DNA of 64,000 bases from contig NC_007925.1 of assembly GCF_000013745.1 (NCBI RefSeq), positions 4,960,001-5,024,000 on the forward strand, written 5' to 3'. Each line of letters opens with the position of its first letter. Positions within the stretch are counted from its first letter, which is position 1. Made by a program: the position numbers and the translations under genes. Source of the DNA: Rhodopseudomonas_A palustris_F. Its GTDB lineage: Bacteria > Pseudomonadota > Alphaproteobacteria > Rhizobiales > Xanthobacteraceae. Below, piece by piece: positions 47,133 to 56,035 of the stretch. The notes beneath the pieces are model-generated. The model did not search any database, was not told the DNA's origin, and saw only the letters and a list, made by a program, of their open reading frames with translations.

Positions 47133-47831
47133 CTAGACCGGGCGGATCTTCTTGCCCACGCTCGACCACTCCTCCGCCGGCAACCGGCCGGCCGCCGCGG
47201 TGGTCAGCCGCGGCATGTCGAGGATCGTGTAGTCGGTACGACCCTTGCGGCTGATGTAGCCCTCCTTGATCAAGCTGTTCAGCGCGGTCGAGGTGGTCTG
47301 GCGCGAGGACCCGATCAGGTTGGCGATCTCCTCGATGGTGAGTTCGACCGACAGCGTGATCCCGGCTCCGGTGGCCTTTCCCTCGCTCGAAGCACGGTCG
47401 ACGAAGAACCACGCGATCCGTTGCTTGATATCGTGAAACATCAGGTCCTCGATGGTGCGCATGCAGGACATGATCGCGCGACCGAGAATCGAAACCAGTC
47501 CGAAGGCGATCGCCGGGCACTGCTCCAGTTTCTTGCTGAAGGTGCGGATATCGGTGAAGCGCAATTCGCTCTTCTCGACGGCCTCGATCAGGCAGCCGGA
47601 ATGCATGCAGAAGATGTCGCCCGGGACCAGGTAGAACAGCGTCATTTCCCGCTCGTCGCCGACCAGATAGACTTTCAGCCTGCCGCCCATCACCACGAAG
47701 ACGCCGTTCTCGTCGCCCTCGCCGGTGCAGATCATGCTTCCCTTGTCGTGCTTGCGCACGTTGAAGCCATTGAAGAATCCCTCTCCCGAAGGGCTGGTCA
47801 AGACATCGGCGATATTGAAGCGCGGCGGCAT
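47133..47831 (-). CDS. cooA: CooA, haem-containing CO sensor and activator
   Basis: This 232-residue CRP/FNR-family protein starts MPPRFNIADV, giving the N-terminal Pro2 haem ligand. Cys75 and His77 lie in FCMHSGC, the same numbering as Rhodospirillum rubrum CooA. The helix-turn-helix is LIGSSRQTTSTALNSLIKEG. CO displaces the Pro2 ligand and allows DNA binding. I chose 47831 over the ATG at 47849 because Pro must be residue 2. It lies between cooJ and hypB. Confidence 0.96.
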   Translation of the reverse strand: MPPRFNIADVLTSPSGEGFFNGFNVRKHDKGSMICTGEGDENGVFVVMGGRLKVYLVGDEREMTLFYLVPGDIFCMHSGCLIEAVEKSELRFTDIRTFSKKLEQCPAIAFGLVSILGRAIMSCMRTIEDLMFHDIKQRIAWFFVDRASSEGKATGAGITLSVELTIEEIANLIGSSRQTTSTALNSLIKEGYISRKGRTDYTILDMPRLTTAAAGRLPAEEWSSVGKKIRPV

Positions 47832-47921
47832 TTCGTTTCCCTCACGCAAAGGGGCCTCGGGCGCCAGTTGTCCGACATTGGGCTCTGACCGCGCCGATCG
47901 AACGCGGGTCGAGTCCAGTCG

Positions 47922-48275
47922 TCACGCGGTTGGGCGCGGCCCTCCAATGTTAGCTTTATGGTGCTCAGTCACATCAGCGCCGCCGGGTGTCACTACACTT
48001 TCGTGGGAGTGGTGAAGGTGTGGTTGATGCGAATGCGCGTGCTGCGAGAATACATCGCGGGCCGGGCTGCCGCCGATCGCTTCCAGCGCGGCTTCGAGCG
48101 AGCGACGCGCCAGTTGCACGTCGGCCACCGCCTGGTCGAGCAGCTGATCGAGCCTGGCGCTGGCGCCGATGGCGCCGCGCTGCGCTTCGATCTCGGCGAC
48201 ATGGTCCTGCGCATGATCGATGAAATGCGCCAGATAAGCGCGCAGCCGCGCCTTGGCCTGGTCCTGCGGCGTCAT
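47922..48275 (-). CDS. cooJ: CooJ-like histidine-rich nickel-binding protein
   Basis: This 117-residue protein has a helical N-terminal part (MTPQDQAKARLRAYLAHFID) and a histidine-rich C-terminal tail (HAHSHQPHLHHSHES). Length and layout match CooJ, a nickel-binding protein needed for CODH maturation. It overlaps the cooT stop by 4 bases. The name rests on position and the His tail, since sequence is poorly conserved. Confidence 0.82.
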   Translation of the reverse strand: MTPQDQAKARLRAYLAHFIDHAQDHVAEIEAQRGAIGASARLDQLLDQAVADVQLARRSLEAALEAIGGSPARDVFSQHAHSHQPHLHHSHESVVTPGGADVTEHHKANIGGPRPTA

Positions 48276-48478
48276 GTGATGTTCTCCTCGATGAGAGTGA
48301 CGATTACGCCTTTTTGCATATCGATCCGCTGGATCGAGACGCCCGAAAACAACTGCTCGTCCCCGAACAGGGTCGAGACCCGCACTGCGCCGGGCTCGAA
48401 GCTGATCGCGGTGACGTCCTTGACTTCGACCGCGCTGGCCGAGGCGGTGCGCGTGACGACGACGGTTCCTAGGCACAT
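48272..48478 (-). CDS. cooT: CooT, small nickel-binding CODH maturation protein
   Basis: This 68-residue protein begins MCLGTVVVTR with Cys2, the nickel ligand known for CooT, and ends GVIVTLIEENIT. It overlaps the cooC end by 10 bases. It dimerises in known cases to bind Ni(II) for the CODH C-cluster. Confidence 0.88.
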   Translation of the reverse strand: MCLGTVVVTRTASASAVEVKDVTAISFEPGAVRVSTLFGDEQLFSGVSIQRIDMQKGVIVTLIEENIT

Positions 48479-49275
48479 TGCATTTGCTCCTTCGGCTGCT
48501 CGGGCGCGATGCGATCGAGCAGCGTCAGCTCCAGGGCATGCGCGCGTTCGCGTCCCACCTCGGCCAGATCGTAGAACGACACGCCGGCCTGGTCGGCGGC
48601 CTGCACCGCGGCGTCGAATGGCAACGAGGCCAACAGATCGCAGCGCCGCGATTGCTCGGCAATGAAAGCGCGATCCTGGTCCGAAGCCACCTTGTTGGCG
48701 ACGTAGCAGATCTGCTTGATGCCGAGCTCGCCGGCCAGTCGCTCGATCTGCCGCGCGGTCTGGAAGCTGCGCGCGCCGGGCTCGACGACGATGATCAGCA
48801 TGTCCACCGCCTCGACGGTGCCGCGACCGAAATGCTCGATGCCGGCCTCCATGTCGATCAGCACGCATTCCTTGCGCCGGGTCAGGATGTGCCGCAGCAA
48901 GGTGCGCACCAGCGCGTGCTCCGGACAGACGCAGCCGGTGCCGGCATGGTCCACGGTCCCCATCAGCAGCATCTTGACGCCGGCGTGCTCGACGCAGAAC
49001 TGATCGGGAATATCGTCGACCTTCGGGTTGAGGATGAAGTGGCTGCCCATCCCGGCGTGGGCGCCGGTGCGTTCGCGCGCCAGATCGATCATCTTCGAGA
49101 TCGGGGTGACGCCGGCCAGCCGGTCCTGCGACACCCCGATCGCCGAAGCCAGATTGGCGTCGGGATCGGCGTCGATCGCCAGCACTTTCCAGCCGTCGTC
49201 GGCGAGCGCGCGGGCCAGCATGCCGACGATGGTGGATTTGCCGACGCCGCCTTTTCCGGTGACCGCGATCTTCAT
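48469..49275 (-). CDS. cooC: CooC, nickel-insertion ATPase for CODH
   Basis: This 268-residue MinD-family ATPase has the P-loop GKGGVGKST at residues 8-16 and the conserved GTGCVCPEHALVR, which carries the Cys-x-Cys metal site. It loads nickel into CooS. It overlaps the cooS stop by 4 bases. Confidence 0.96.
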   Translation of the reverse strand: MKIAVTGKGGVGKSTIVGMLARALADDGWKVLAIDADPDANLASAIGVSQDRLAGVTPISKMIDLARERTGAHAGMGSHFILNPKVDDIPDQFCVEHAGVKMLLMGTVDHAGTGCVCPEHALVRTLLRHILTRRKECVLIDMEAGIEHFGRGTVEAVDMLIIVVEPGARSFQTARQIERLAGELGIKQICYVANKVASDQDRAFIAEQSRRCDLLASLPFDAAVQAADQAGVSFYDLAEVGRERAHALELTLLDRIAPEQPKEQMQCA

Positions 49276-51263
49276 GTCAACCTCGCAGGCAGCACCGGGC
49301 GCTTCGCTGCGGCCAGCGCGGCGATCGGCGCCACCGCCAGGGTCTGGATGCCGAGGCCGTCGCGACGCTCCTGGATCGCGGCGAACATCTTGTCCGCGGC
49401 GAGTTCCGGATCGGTCTCGACGATGAAGTAGCCGCCAAGCAGGTCGCGCGCCGTGGTGGTGACGAGCTGGCTGACGACGTCGGAGCCGACGATCGGCGGC
49501 ACCGTGCCGAGATGGGTCGGGATGCCGAGCGCGACCGCCCAGCTGCCGATCACCACGGCCTTTTCGGTCATCGCTTCCGGCGCCGAGGCCACCAGCGGCA
49601 GATCGGAAATATCAACGCCGAGCTTGTTGGCGAGCGCGGTGGCCAGCGCCACGGCGCGGCTGTTGTCGACGCAGGAGCCCATATGCAGCACCAGCGGCAG
49701 CGGCCCGCCGAGGCCGGCGGATTCGCCGATCGCGGTCAGCACGCTCTTCAGGCCCTCGCCGGCATATTGCCGGGTGGCATCCTGCGTCATCATGCCGGCC
49801 TTGGCATAGGCGCCGGCGGCGCAGCCGGTCGCCAGCACCAGTACGTTACGTTTGGCCAGCGAGCGGGCGATCGCGATATAGGCGCTGTCCTGCTGGGTCT
49901 TGGTGTTGTTGCAGCCGGCGAACAGCACCACGCCCTGGATATTGCCGTTGACGATGTTGTCGACCAAAGGCTGCAGCGGATCGGCGGCGTTGATGGTGGC
50001 GAGCGCCGCCACGATCGCCTCGGTGCTGAATCCGACGATCGCCTGCTGGGTGATGTTGGGGATCTGGATCCGCCGCGGATCGCGGTGCTTGAACGCCTCG
50101 ATCGCCATCCGCACGATCGACTTGGCGTTTTCCGAGGCCTTGGCTTCCTGGAAATCCATATGCGTTGCGCCGGCGATCTTGTTCTGCTTGTCAGTGGTGA
50201 TGATCTTGGTGTGGAAGCATTCCGCAACCCGCGGAAGCGACGGCATGATGCACTGCACGTCCAGCACCATGGCGTCGAGCGCGCCGGTCAGGATCGGCAG
50301 TTCCTGCGACAGATAGTTGGTGGCGAGCGGAATGCCGTGGCGCACCATCACCTCGTTGCCGGTACAGCAAATGCCGATGATGTTGATGCCGTCCTTGGCG
50401 CCGGCGGCGATCGCTTCGTCGTTCAGATCGGCGGCGATGTCGCAGATGATGTCGGACAACAGCGGGTTGTGGCCATTGACCGCGACGTTGACGGCGTCGC
50501 GCTTAATGACACCGAGATTCGACGTGGTGACGATCGGCTTCGGCGTGCCGAACAAGGCGTCCGACAGTTCGGTCGCCAGCATCTCGCCGTCGAGGTCGGC
50601 CAAAGCCACGCGCAAGCCGCCGAGGATCAAATTGGTCGGATCGGCGTCGCAGCCGAGATGGGTGCGCGACATCGACTGCGCCACCGCCGCATCGATATTG
50701 TGCGGCAACAGTCCGAGATCGCCGAGCTTCTTTAGCCGCGGCGCCGGCAGCGACGCCGCCAGCCAATGGCACGGCTCGTCGTAGTTCTGATTCTGGAAAT
50801 CGTGCAGCGTGAGATCGGCGAGTTCGCGCACGATGGTCATCAGATCGCGGCCCTCGGTCGCGACGCCAAGCCGCTTGGCGACCACCAACAATTTCTCTTC
50901 GTCGCGGATCGAATAGTCGTGCAGGTGGCCCTGGCTGAGATGCAGCATCGCCAGCGCGATGTGGCGGCCGTGCTCGGAATGCGCCGCGGCGCCGGCGGCC
51001 ATCATGCGGACCAGGTGGCGCGCGACGATGGTGTCGCGGTCGGCGCCGCAGATGCCGAATTGCGGGCCCTGGCCGAACGGATCGATCCGGCACGGTCCCT
51101 TCAGACAGATCCGGCAACACAGCCCGGTGGTGCCGAAGCCGCATTGCGGCTGCTGCTGAGCATGACGGCTCCATGCCGTGCCGATGTTGTTGGCTTCGGC
51201 CACCGCCAGCATCTGGACGGCGGCCGGATCGGACGAGCAGGTGTTACAATCGAGGCAGGCCAC
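49272..51263 (-). CDS. cooS: CooS, anaerobic Ni-Fe carbon monoxide dehydrogenase
   Basis: This 663-residue protein has N-terminal cluster cysteines (GLCCRICLKGPCRIDPFG). C-cluster ligands lie in MVRHGIPL (His), VLDVQCIMPSL, FAGCNNTKT, ATGCAAGAYAKAG and LHMGSCVDNSRA. It oxidises CO with water to CO2, two protons and two electrons. It is 16 bases after cooF. All active-site motifs appear intact. Confidence 0.97.
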   Translation of the reverse strand: MACLDCNTCSSDPAAVQMLAVAEANNIGTAWSRHAQQQPQCGFGTTGLCCRICLKGPCRIDPFGQGPQFGICGADRDTIVARHLVRMMAAGAAAHSEHGRHIALAMLHLSQGHLHDYSIRDEEKLLVVAKRLGVATEGRDLMTIVRELADLTLHDFQNQNYDEPCHWLAASLPAPRLKKLGDLGLLPHNIDAAVAQSMSRTHLGCDADPTNLILGGLRVALADLDGEMLATELSDALFGTPKPIVTTSNLGVIKRDAVNVAVNGHNPLLSDIICDIAADLNDEAIAAGAKDGINIIGICCTGNEVMVRHGIPLATNYLSQELPILTGALDAMVLDVQCIMPSLPRVAECFHTKIITTDKQNKIAGATHMDFQEAKASENAKSIVRMAIEAFKHRDPRRIQIPNITQQAIVGFSTEAIVAALATINAADPLQPLVDNIVNGNIQGVVLFAGCNNTKTQQDSAYIAIARSLAKRNVLVLATGCAAGAYAKAGMMTQDATRQYAGEGLKSVLTAIGESAGLGGPLPLVLHMGSCVDNSRAVALATALANKLGVDISDLPLVASAPEAMTEKAVVIGSWAVALGIPTHLGTVPPIVGSDVVSQLVTTTARDLLGGYFIVETDPELAADKMFAAIQERRDGLGIQTLAVAPIAALAAAKRPVLPARLT

Positions 51264-51279
51264 AGGAGAACCTCTTCAA

Positions 51280-51858
51280 TTAGAGCGAAATACGGAGTGA
51301 ACGGTGGGCTTGGGCGAGCTCGCGGGCGCGGGCCAATCGCAAAGCATCGCGGTAGGCGATCAGATCGACCATCTTGATCGCCTTGGTCGGGCAGGCCTCG
51401 ACACAGGCGGGGTCGGCCTTGCCGTTTGCGGCGCGCCAATCGCTGCACAGGTCGCACTTCTTGGCGACGCCGCGGTTGGTGATCGAGGACGGGCCGAGCT
51501 TGGCCTCGGAGCGCACCGTGATGGCGCCGAACGGGCAGACCATGACGCAGAGCTTGCAGCCGATGCATTGCTGCTCGACGATCTCGATCTGGCCGTTGGC
51601 CTGGCGGCAGGAGCCGGTCGGGCAGACCATGGTGCAAGGCGCGTCCTCGCATTGCCGGCACTGCATCGGCATGGTGGCGCCGTCGACCGACACCACCTGG
51701 TTGCGCGCGTGTAACGGCAGGTGCGCGGCGACCGCGCTGATGATGTCGTGGCCGTCGCCGTGCGCGACGGCGCAGGCCAGTTCGCAGGAATGGCAGGCCA
51801 AGCAGCGATCCGGCTCGGCATAGATGATGACGTTTTCTTTAGCGTGTGTTTGCGACAT
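51280..51858 (-). CDS. cooF: CooF, Fe-S electron carrier from CODH to hydrogenase
   Basis: This 192-residue protein contains four [4Fe-4S]-type cysteine sets (CLACHSCELAC, CRQCEDAPCTMVCP, CIGCKLCVMVCP, CDLCSDWRAANG with later cysteines). It carries electrons from CooS to the CooLH hydrogenase at the membrane. It follows hypA by 38 bases. Confidence 0.95.
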   Translation of the reverse strand: MSQTHAKENVIIYAEPDRCLACHSCELACAVAHGDGHDIISAVAAHLPLHARNQVVSVDGATMPMQCRQCEDAPCTMVCPTGSCRQANGQIEIVEQQCIGCKLCVMVCPFGAITVRSEAKLGPSSITNRGVAKKCDLCSDWRAANGKADPACVEACPTKAIKMVDLIAYRDALRLARARELAQAHRSLRISL

Positions 51859-51896
51859 CTGTCGGCCTCCAGGCCTGTTACGCTGGCTGCGCGCCG

Positions 51897-52238
51897 CTAG
51901 GCGCAGACCACGATCTCATCGACGGTCATTCCTTGTGACGGCAGCACGCTGACGTCGCTCCCTTGGCAGGAGCCGCATCGGAAGCGGTGGTCGGCCACCC
52001 GCTCGTCTTCGCAATCCCTGCAGAACACCCGCACAGGGCGACGGTTGATCTTGAGCAGCGCGCCGGCCATGTTGGTGTCTTCGGCCAGCAGGTTGAACGA
52101 TGATTCCAGCACGCGGGGTTCGATGCCCTGGAGGCCTCCGATCGTCATCGTGATCTCGGAAACCTTGCCGCCACCGCGGCGCAGGACTTCCTCATTCACC
52201 ACCCGCATGAGGGCACAAGTGATCGTGATCTCGTGCAT
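51897..52238 (-). CDS. hypA: HypA, nickel-binding hydrogenase maturation protein
   Basis: This 113-residue protein begins MHEITITCAL, where His2 binds nickel. Zinc ligands are Cys73, Cys76, Cys88 and Cys91 (FCRDCEDER, FRCGSCQGS). It works with HypB to supply nickel. It starts 59 bases after a CooA-type box, so the box may drive hypA-cooFSCTJ. Upstream in-frame codons lie within the promoter region and are not used. Confidence 0.94.
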   Translation of the reverse strand: MHEITITCALMRVVNEEVLRRGGGKVSEITMTIGGLQGIEPRVLESSFNLLAEDTNMAGALLKINRRPVRVFCRDCEDERVADHRFRCGSCQGSDVSVLPSQGMTVDEIVVCA

Positions 52239-52296
52239 CTCGGGGACCCCAGAGCCATCTCGTGGCGGTGGATTAGGCCGAAGCCGTGGGTGGTTC

Positions 52297-52312
52297 TGTC
52301 CGCCAAATGACA
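52297..52312. promoter_or_regulatory. CooA-type binding site upstream of hypA-cooF
   Basis: TGTCCGCCAAATGACA fits TGTC-N8-GACA, close to CooA sites TGTC(A/G)-N6-(C/T)GACA. Its centre is about 66 bases upstream of the hypA start, leaving room for a class II promoter. Confidence 0.6.
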
Positions 52313-52360
52313 ATTCTGAAAAAGATTTAGAACGCTGCGAAATCGCCGAAACGCAGTGCC

Positions 52361-52428
52361 TCCTCGTCATTGCGAGCCGACGACGGCGCGCTGCGCTAGC
52401 CGAACAGCGAAGCAATCCATGGCCTCTT
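52361..52428. repeat. Dispersed palindromic repeat after cooH
   Basis: CATTGCGAGC at the left and GCGAAGCAATCCATG at the right form an imperfect inverted repeat. The motif resembles repeats common in Bradyrhizobium-type genomes. It lies between the cooH stop and the hypA promoter and could end the cooMKLXUH transcript. Confidence 0.55.
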
Positions 52429-52527
52429 GGTGCCCCTGGACTGCGTCGTCGCGATGCCGAGCTTTGTGCCTGGTTTCGTTGAACACATTCTGAGCCGAGC
52501 TCTGAAGCGATCTTCGATCGCAGTGCC

Positions 52528-53616
52528 TCAACGCTCGGTGCATGAAATGCAGGGATCGATGCTGTTGACGATCAACGGAATGTCGGAGATCCCCTCGCCG
52601 ACCATCATCAGATGCAGCACGTCCCAGTTCATGTAGCTCGGCACCCGCCATTTCACCCGCGCCGGAATGTCGGTGCCGTCGGTGTTGACGTAGTAGACGA
52701 GTTCGCCGCGCGGCGCCTCGACCTTGGTCACCGCCTCGCCGGCCGGAATGAACGGCAGCGGGCCGGCGTCGGTCGCACCATCCGGCAGATCGCGCAGGCA
52801 CTGCCGCAGCAGCCGGATCGAGGCCGCCACCTCCTTCAGCCGCACCATGGCGCGCGACCAGACGTCGCCGTCCGGATAGGTGATCACTTCGACGTCCATC
52901 CGGTCATAGACCGCGTAGGGCGCCGCGGTGCGTACGTCATAGCCGTGCCCGGCGCCGCGCGCCACCGGGCCCATCAGGCCGTATTCGATGCAGTGCTCGC
53001 GGCTGATCCGGCCGATGCCGCGGGTGCGCGACTGGATCGTGGCATTGGTCTCGTAGACCGGAATGATCTCGTTCAACAGCAGCGGCTCCAGCCGGTCGAG
53101 CTGGCTGATGATGTAGGCCGACTGCGTGGCGTCGATATCGTATTTCACCCCGCCGATGATGTTGGCGGCAAGATCCATGCGGTTGCCGAACACGGTCTCC
53201 TTGGTGTCCTGCATGATCTCGCGGGCTTCCATGACGTGCATGAACAGCGATTCGAAGCCGACGACATGCGCCAGGATCGCGACGTTGAACATGTGCGAGG
53301 CGACGCGCTTGATCTCGTCGGCGAACACCCGCAGATACTGCGCGCGCTCCGGCACCTCGATGCCGGCGATGGTCTCCAGCGCCATGCAATAGGCTTCCGG
53401 ATGGCTGTTCGAGCACAGCGAGCAGACCCGCTCGATCAGCGCCAGGTTCTGGTAGATGTTGCGCTTGGCGGTGAGATATTCGATACCGCGATGCACGTGG
53501 CCTGCGGTGATTTCAAGCCCCGCGACCTTCTCGCCCTCGACGTCGATGCGGAAATACATCGGCTCTTCGAGCGAGACGTGCAGCGGGCCGACCGGCATGT
53601 TGAAGGATTTCATCAC
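52528..53616 (-). CDS. cooH: CooH, large subunit of CO-linked [NiFe] hydrogenase
   Basis: This 362-residue protein has nickel ligands in ERVCSLCSNSH and in the C-terminal DPCISCTER. It ends right after the second motif, so no C-terminal peptide needs removal, as in Rhodospirillum CooH. It reduces protons to H2 with electrons from CooF. It overlaps the cooU end by 4 bases. Confidence 0.96.
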   Translation of the reverse strand: MMKSFNMPVGPLHVSLEEPMYFRIDVEGEKVAGLEITAGHVHRGIEYLTAKRNIYQNLALIERVCSLCSNSHPEAYCMALETIAGIEVPERAQYLRVFADEIKRVASHMFNVAILAHVVGFESLFMHVMEAREIMQDTKETVFGNRMDLAANIIGGVKYDIDATQSAYIISQLDRLEPLLLNEIIPVYETNATIQSRTRGIGRISREHCIEYGLMGPVARGAGHGYDVRTAAPYAVYDRMDVEVITYPDGDVWSRAMVRLKEVAASIRLLRQCLRDLPDGATDAGPLPFIPAGEAVTKVEAPRGELVYYVNTDGTDIPARVKWRVPSYMNWDVLHLMMVGEGISDIPLIVNSIDPCISCTER

Positions 53617-54128
53617 AGCTTCTCCCGATCGGTAATCAGCCGCTCGAACAGCATATTGGTGCTGGCGGCGTTGGAAATCACGGAGAGCGGAATCAGCCGC
53701 TCCATCACCCTGCCGTCGACGCTTTCGTCGAGGAACAGCCGGCGGTTGTCGGTCCGGCCGTTGGTCTTGATGTCGTAGAACTCCATGAATTCGCGCTCGT
53801 GCCAGTCGGCATTGCGGAAGATCGGCACGATGGTGTCGACGCTGGCGCCGCTGGCGAGTTTCACCTTGACGGTGACGGTGCTGCCCTCGATGTCGAAATG
53901 ATAGGCGAGCAGGTTGAAGCCGGCGTTCCGATCGGCCAGCGCGGTGATCATGCTCAGCCTTGCCTCGAAGGCTTTCAGCGCACGGCAGGTGGCGACCAGG
54001 TCGTCCTTGTCGGCCAGCGTGATCCAGGCGGTGACCCGGCCGTGCCGATTCTCGCTGATCGAGAATTCGCCGCGGATCATGCGGGCGATGGACATCACCC
54101 GATCCTTGATGGTGGACGCGTCGGTCAT
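53613..54128 (-). CDS. cooU: CooU, hydrogenase subunit (NuoC-like)
   Basis: This 171-residue protein contains PIFRNADWHEREFMEFYDIK, the conserved NuoC motif, and ends MLFERLITDREKL. It joins the membrane hydrogenase to its Fe-S subunits. The start at 54128 overlaps the cooX stop by 4 bases. Confidence 0.93.
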   Translation of the reverse strand: MTDASTIKDRVMSIARMIRGEFSISENRHGRVTAWITLADKDDLVATCRALKAFEARLSMITALADRNAGFNLLAYHFDIEGSTVTVKVKLASGASVDTIVPIFRNADWHEREFMEFYDIKTNGRTDNRRLFLDESVDGRVMERLIPLSVISNAASTNMLFERLITDREKL

Positions 54129-54625
54129 ATCGCCTCTCCTCTGTAGCTCGCCTTGCGCCGGCACTCCGGGCACAGATCCATCAGCCGCTCGGCGCGCGGA
54201 TTCGGCCCCTTGTAGGCGAGCTGCGTCAGCACGCTGCCGGTCGGCAGCAGTTTGTCGCCGCACGAGGTGCAGCGCTTGTAGGCGACCACCCCGTGATCGA
54301 GCTGGGTGTATTTGTCCTGCTGCAGATGCGACAGGTGCCAGTCGTTGCTGAGCTTGATCGCCTTGGTCGGGCAGTAATAGGCGCACAGCCCGCAGGACAC
54401 GCAGGTGTTGTGCCAGATCACGAAATGCAGGCCATCGTCGGCCTCTGCGAAGCGGATCGCCCCGGCGGCGCAGACGTGCTCGCACATGTTGCAGCCGACG
54501 CAGGTGGCTTCGTCGAACGTCACCTTGCCGCGATAACCGGCCGGCGTGGTTGCCTCGCCGAATGGAAACGCTTCGGTCGAAGGGCCCTTGCGCAGATTGT
54601 CCCAGAGGATCTTGAGGAACGTCAC
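54125..54625 (-). CDS. cooX: CooX, 2[4Fe-4S] hydrogenase subunit (NuoI-like)
   Basis: This 166-residue protein has CVGCNMCEHVC and CVSCGLCAYYCP, plus a C-terminal Cys-x2-Cys zinc-finger-like set (CTSCGDKLLPTG, CPECRRK). It probably passes electrons to CooL. It starts 9 bases after cooL. Confidence 0.93.
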   Translation of the reverse strand: MTFLKILWDNLRKGPSTEAFPFGEATTPAGYRGKVTFDEATCVGCNMCEHVCAAGAIRFAEADDGLHFVIWHNTCVSCGLCAYYCPTKAIKLSNDWHLSHLQQDKYTQLDHGVVAYKRCTSCGDKLLPTGSVLTQLAYKGPNPRAERLMDLCPECRRKASYRGEAI

Positions 54626-54634
54626 GATGAACTC

Positions 54635-55069
54635 CTATGTCCGCTTGGCCCAGATTTCGATGGCCATGGCGATGCCTTCGATGATCGCCTGCGGCCGCGG
54701 CGGACAGCCGGGGACGTTGACGTCCACCGGCAGATAGCGATCGATCGGCCCCTCGATCGCGTAGCTTTCGCGGAACACGCCGCCGGAGATCGGGCAGATC
54801 CCGATCGCGACGGTGACTTTGGGATCGGGGATCTCGTCGAACACCCGCAGCACCCGGTCCTTGACCCGCGCCGTCAGCGGGCCGGTGATCAGCACGATGT
54901 CGGCGTGCTTCGGGCTGCCGCAATACTGGCAGCCGAGCCGCTCGACGTCGTAGCGCGGAATGCAGGCGGTGGTGGCGAGCTCGACGTCGCAGCCGTTGCA
55001 GGACCCGGCGTTGATCCGATAGAGCCAGGGCGATTTCTTCGCCGCGGTCGAAAAGAAGTTCATCACCAT
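54635..55069 (-). CDS. cooL: CooL, small subunit of CO-linked hydrogenase (NuoB-like)
   Basis: This 144-residue protein contains INAGSCNGCDVEL, IGICPISGG and VPGCPPRPQAI, the ligands of the proximal [4Fe-4S] cluster. It sits between cooK and cooX with a 6-base gap to cooK. Confidence 0.95.
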   Translation of the reverse strand: MVMNFFSTAAKKSPWLYRINAGSCNGCDVELATTACIPRYDVERLGCQYCGSPKHADIVLITGPLTARVKDRVLRVFDEIPDPKVTVAIGICPISGGVFRESYAIEGPIDRYLPVDVNVPGCPPRPQAIIEGIAMAIEIWAKRT

Positions 55070-55075
55070 CGCTCC

Positions 55076-56035
55076 CTAAAGCCGCGCCGCGACGAGGACC
55101 AACCCGGTGATGCCGAGCAGCTCCGGCCACTTCAGATAGAACAGCACCGCCTGATCGATCCGCATCCGGCCGACCGCGGCCTTCAGCAGCGCCCCGGCCA
55201 GCACCATCACCACGCATTTCAGCGCGAACACCACGAGGCCGGCGATACCATCCGGGCCGTTGGGGAAGAACAGCGCAACGCCGAGCCCGATCACCACCAC
55301 GCTCTTGATCGCCGAGGTCAGCTTCAACAGCCCGAGCGGCGGCCCGGAATATTCCACCAGCGGACCTTCCAGCACCTCGGCCTCGGCCTCCGGAATGTCG
55401 AAAGGCGCGATGCCGAGATTGGCCGGGATGAAGCTCAGATAGGTCAGGAATGCCGGCAGCAGCCACGGATCGAACAGGAACGCGCCGTGGCTCTGCTGAT
55501 AGTTGACGATGTCGGACAGGCTGAGCGCGATCGGCTGGCCCATCGCGGCGCCGGCGTGCAGCGCCACCGCGACCAGCGACAGCAGGATCGGCCCCTCATA
55601 GGCCAGCACGATCGCCATCTCGCGGGAGAAGCCGATCGCGCCATAGGGCGAGCCCGAGGCCGAGCCGGCCAGCATCAGCGCCACCGCCGGCACCGAGACC
55701 AGATAGAACAGTACGATCAGGTCGCCGAGCAGCGGGCTCGGCTGGTAGAAGCCGGGGATCGGGATCATCGCCGCGGCGACGCCCATCGCGGCGAGCCCGA
55801 TCAGCGGCACCGTCAGGAATACGAAGCGGTTGGCAGTGTCCGGAATGAGGGTGCGTTTGCGCATCAGCTTGACCAGATCGTAGAACGGCTGCACCAGCGG
55901 CGGCCCGACCCGGCGCTGCAACCGGGCGATGGCGCGGCGCTCGACGCCTTTCAGCGCCAGACCCAAGGCCATCGCGAACAACCCGCCGGGAAACACCACG
56001 ACGGCGAGCAGAGTCCAGAGCGTGTCCTTAATCAT
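55076..56035 (-). CDS. cooK: CooK, membrane subunit (NuoH-like)
   Basis: This 319-residue membrane protein has about eight hydrophobic segments and the NuoH motif RRVGPPLVQPFYDLVKLMRK near the N-terminus, with GIAPFDIPEAEAEVLEGPLVEYSG in halves typical of the family. It forms the proton path next to the hydrogenase. The ATG at 56035 overlaps the cooM stop by 8 bases; a TTG at 56050 is the only alternative. Confidence 0.94.
   Translation of the reverse strand: MIKDTLWTLLAVVVFPGGLFAMALGLALKGVERRAIARLQRRVGPPLVQPFYDLVKLMRKRTLIPDTANRFVFLTVPLIGLAAMGVAAAMIPIPGFYQPSPLLGDLIVLFYLVSVPAVALMLAGSASGSPYGAIGFSREMAIVLAYEGPILLSLVAVALHAGAAMGQPIALSLSDIVNYQQSHGAFLFDPWLLPAFLTYLSFIPANLGIAPFDIPEAEAEVLEGPLVEYSGPPLGLLKLTSAIKSVVVIGLGVALFFPNGPDGIAGLVVFALKCVVMVLAGALLKAAVGRMRIDQAVLFYLKWPELLGITGLVLVAARL

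Noticed and set aside
47867..47890. Possible CooA box upstream of cooA (TGTCCGACA)
   Set aside because: The half sites are directly adjacent, without the 6-base centre that CooA needs.
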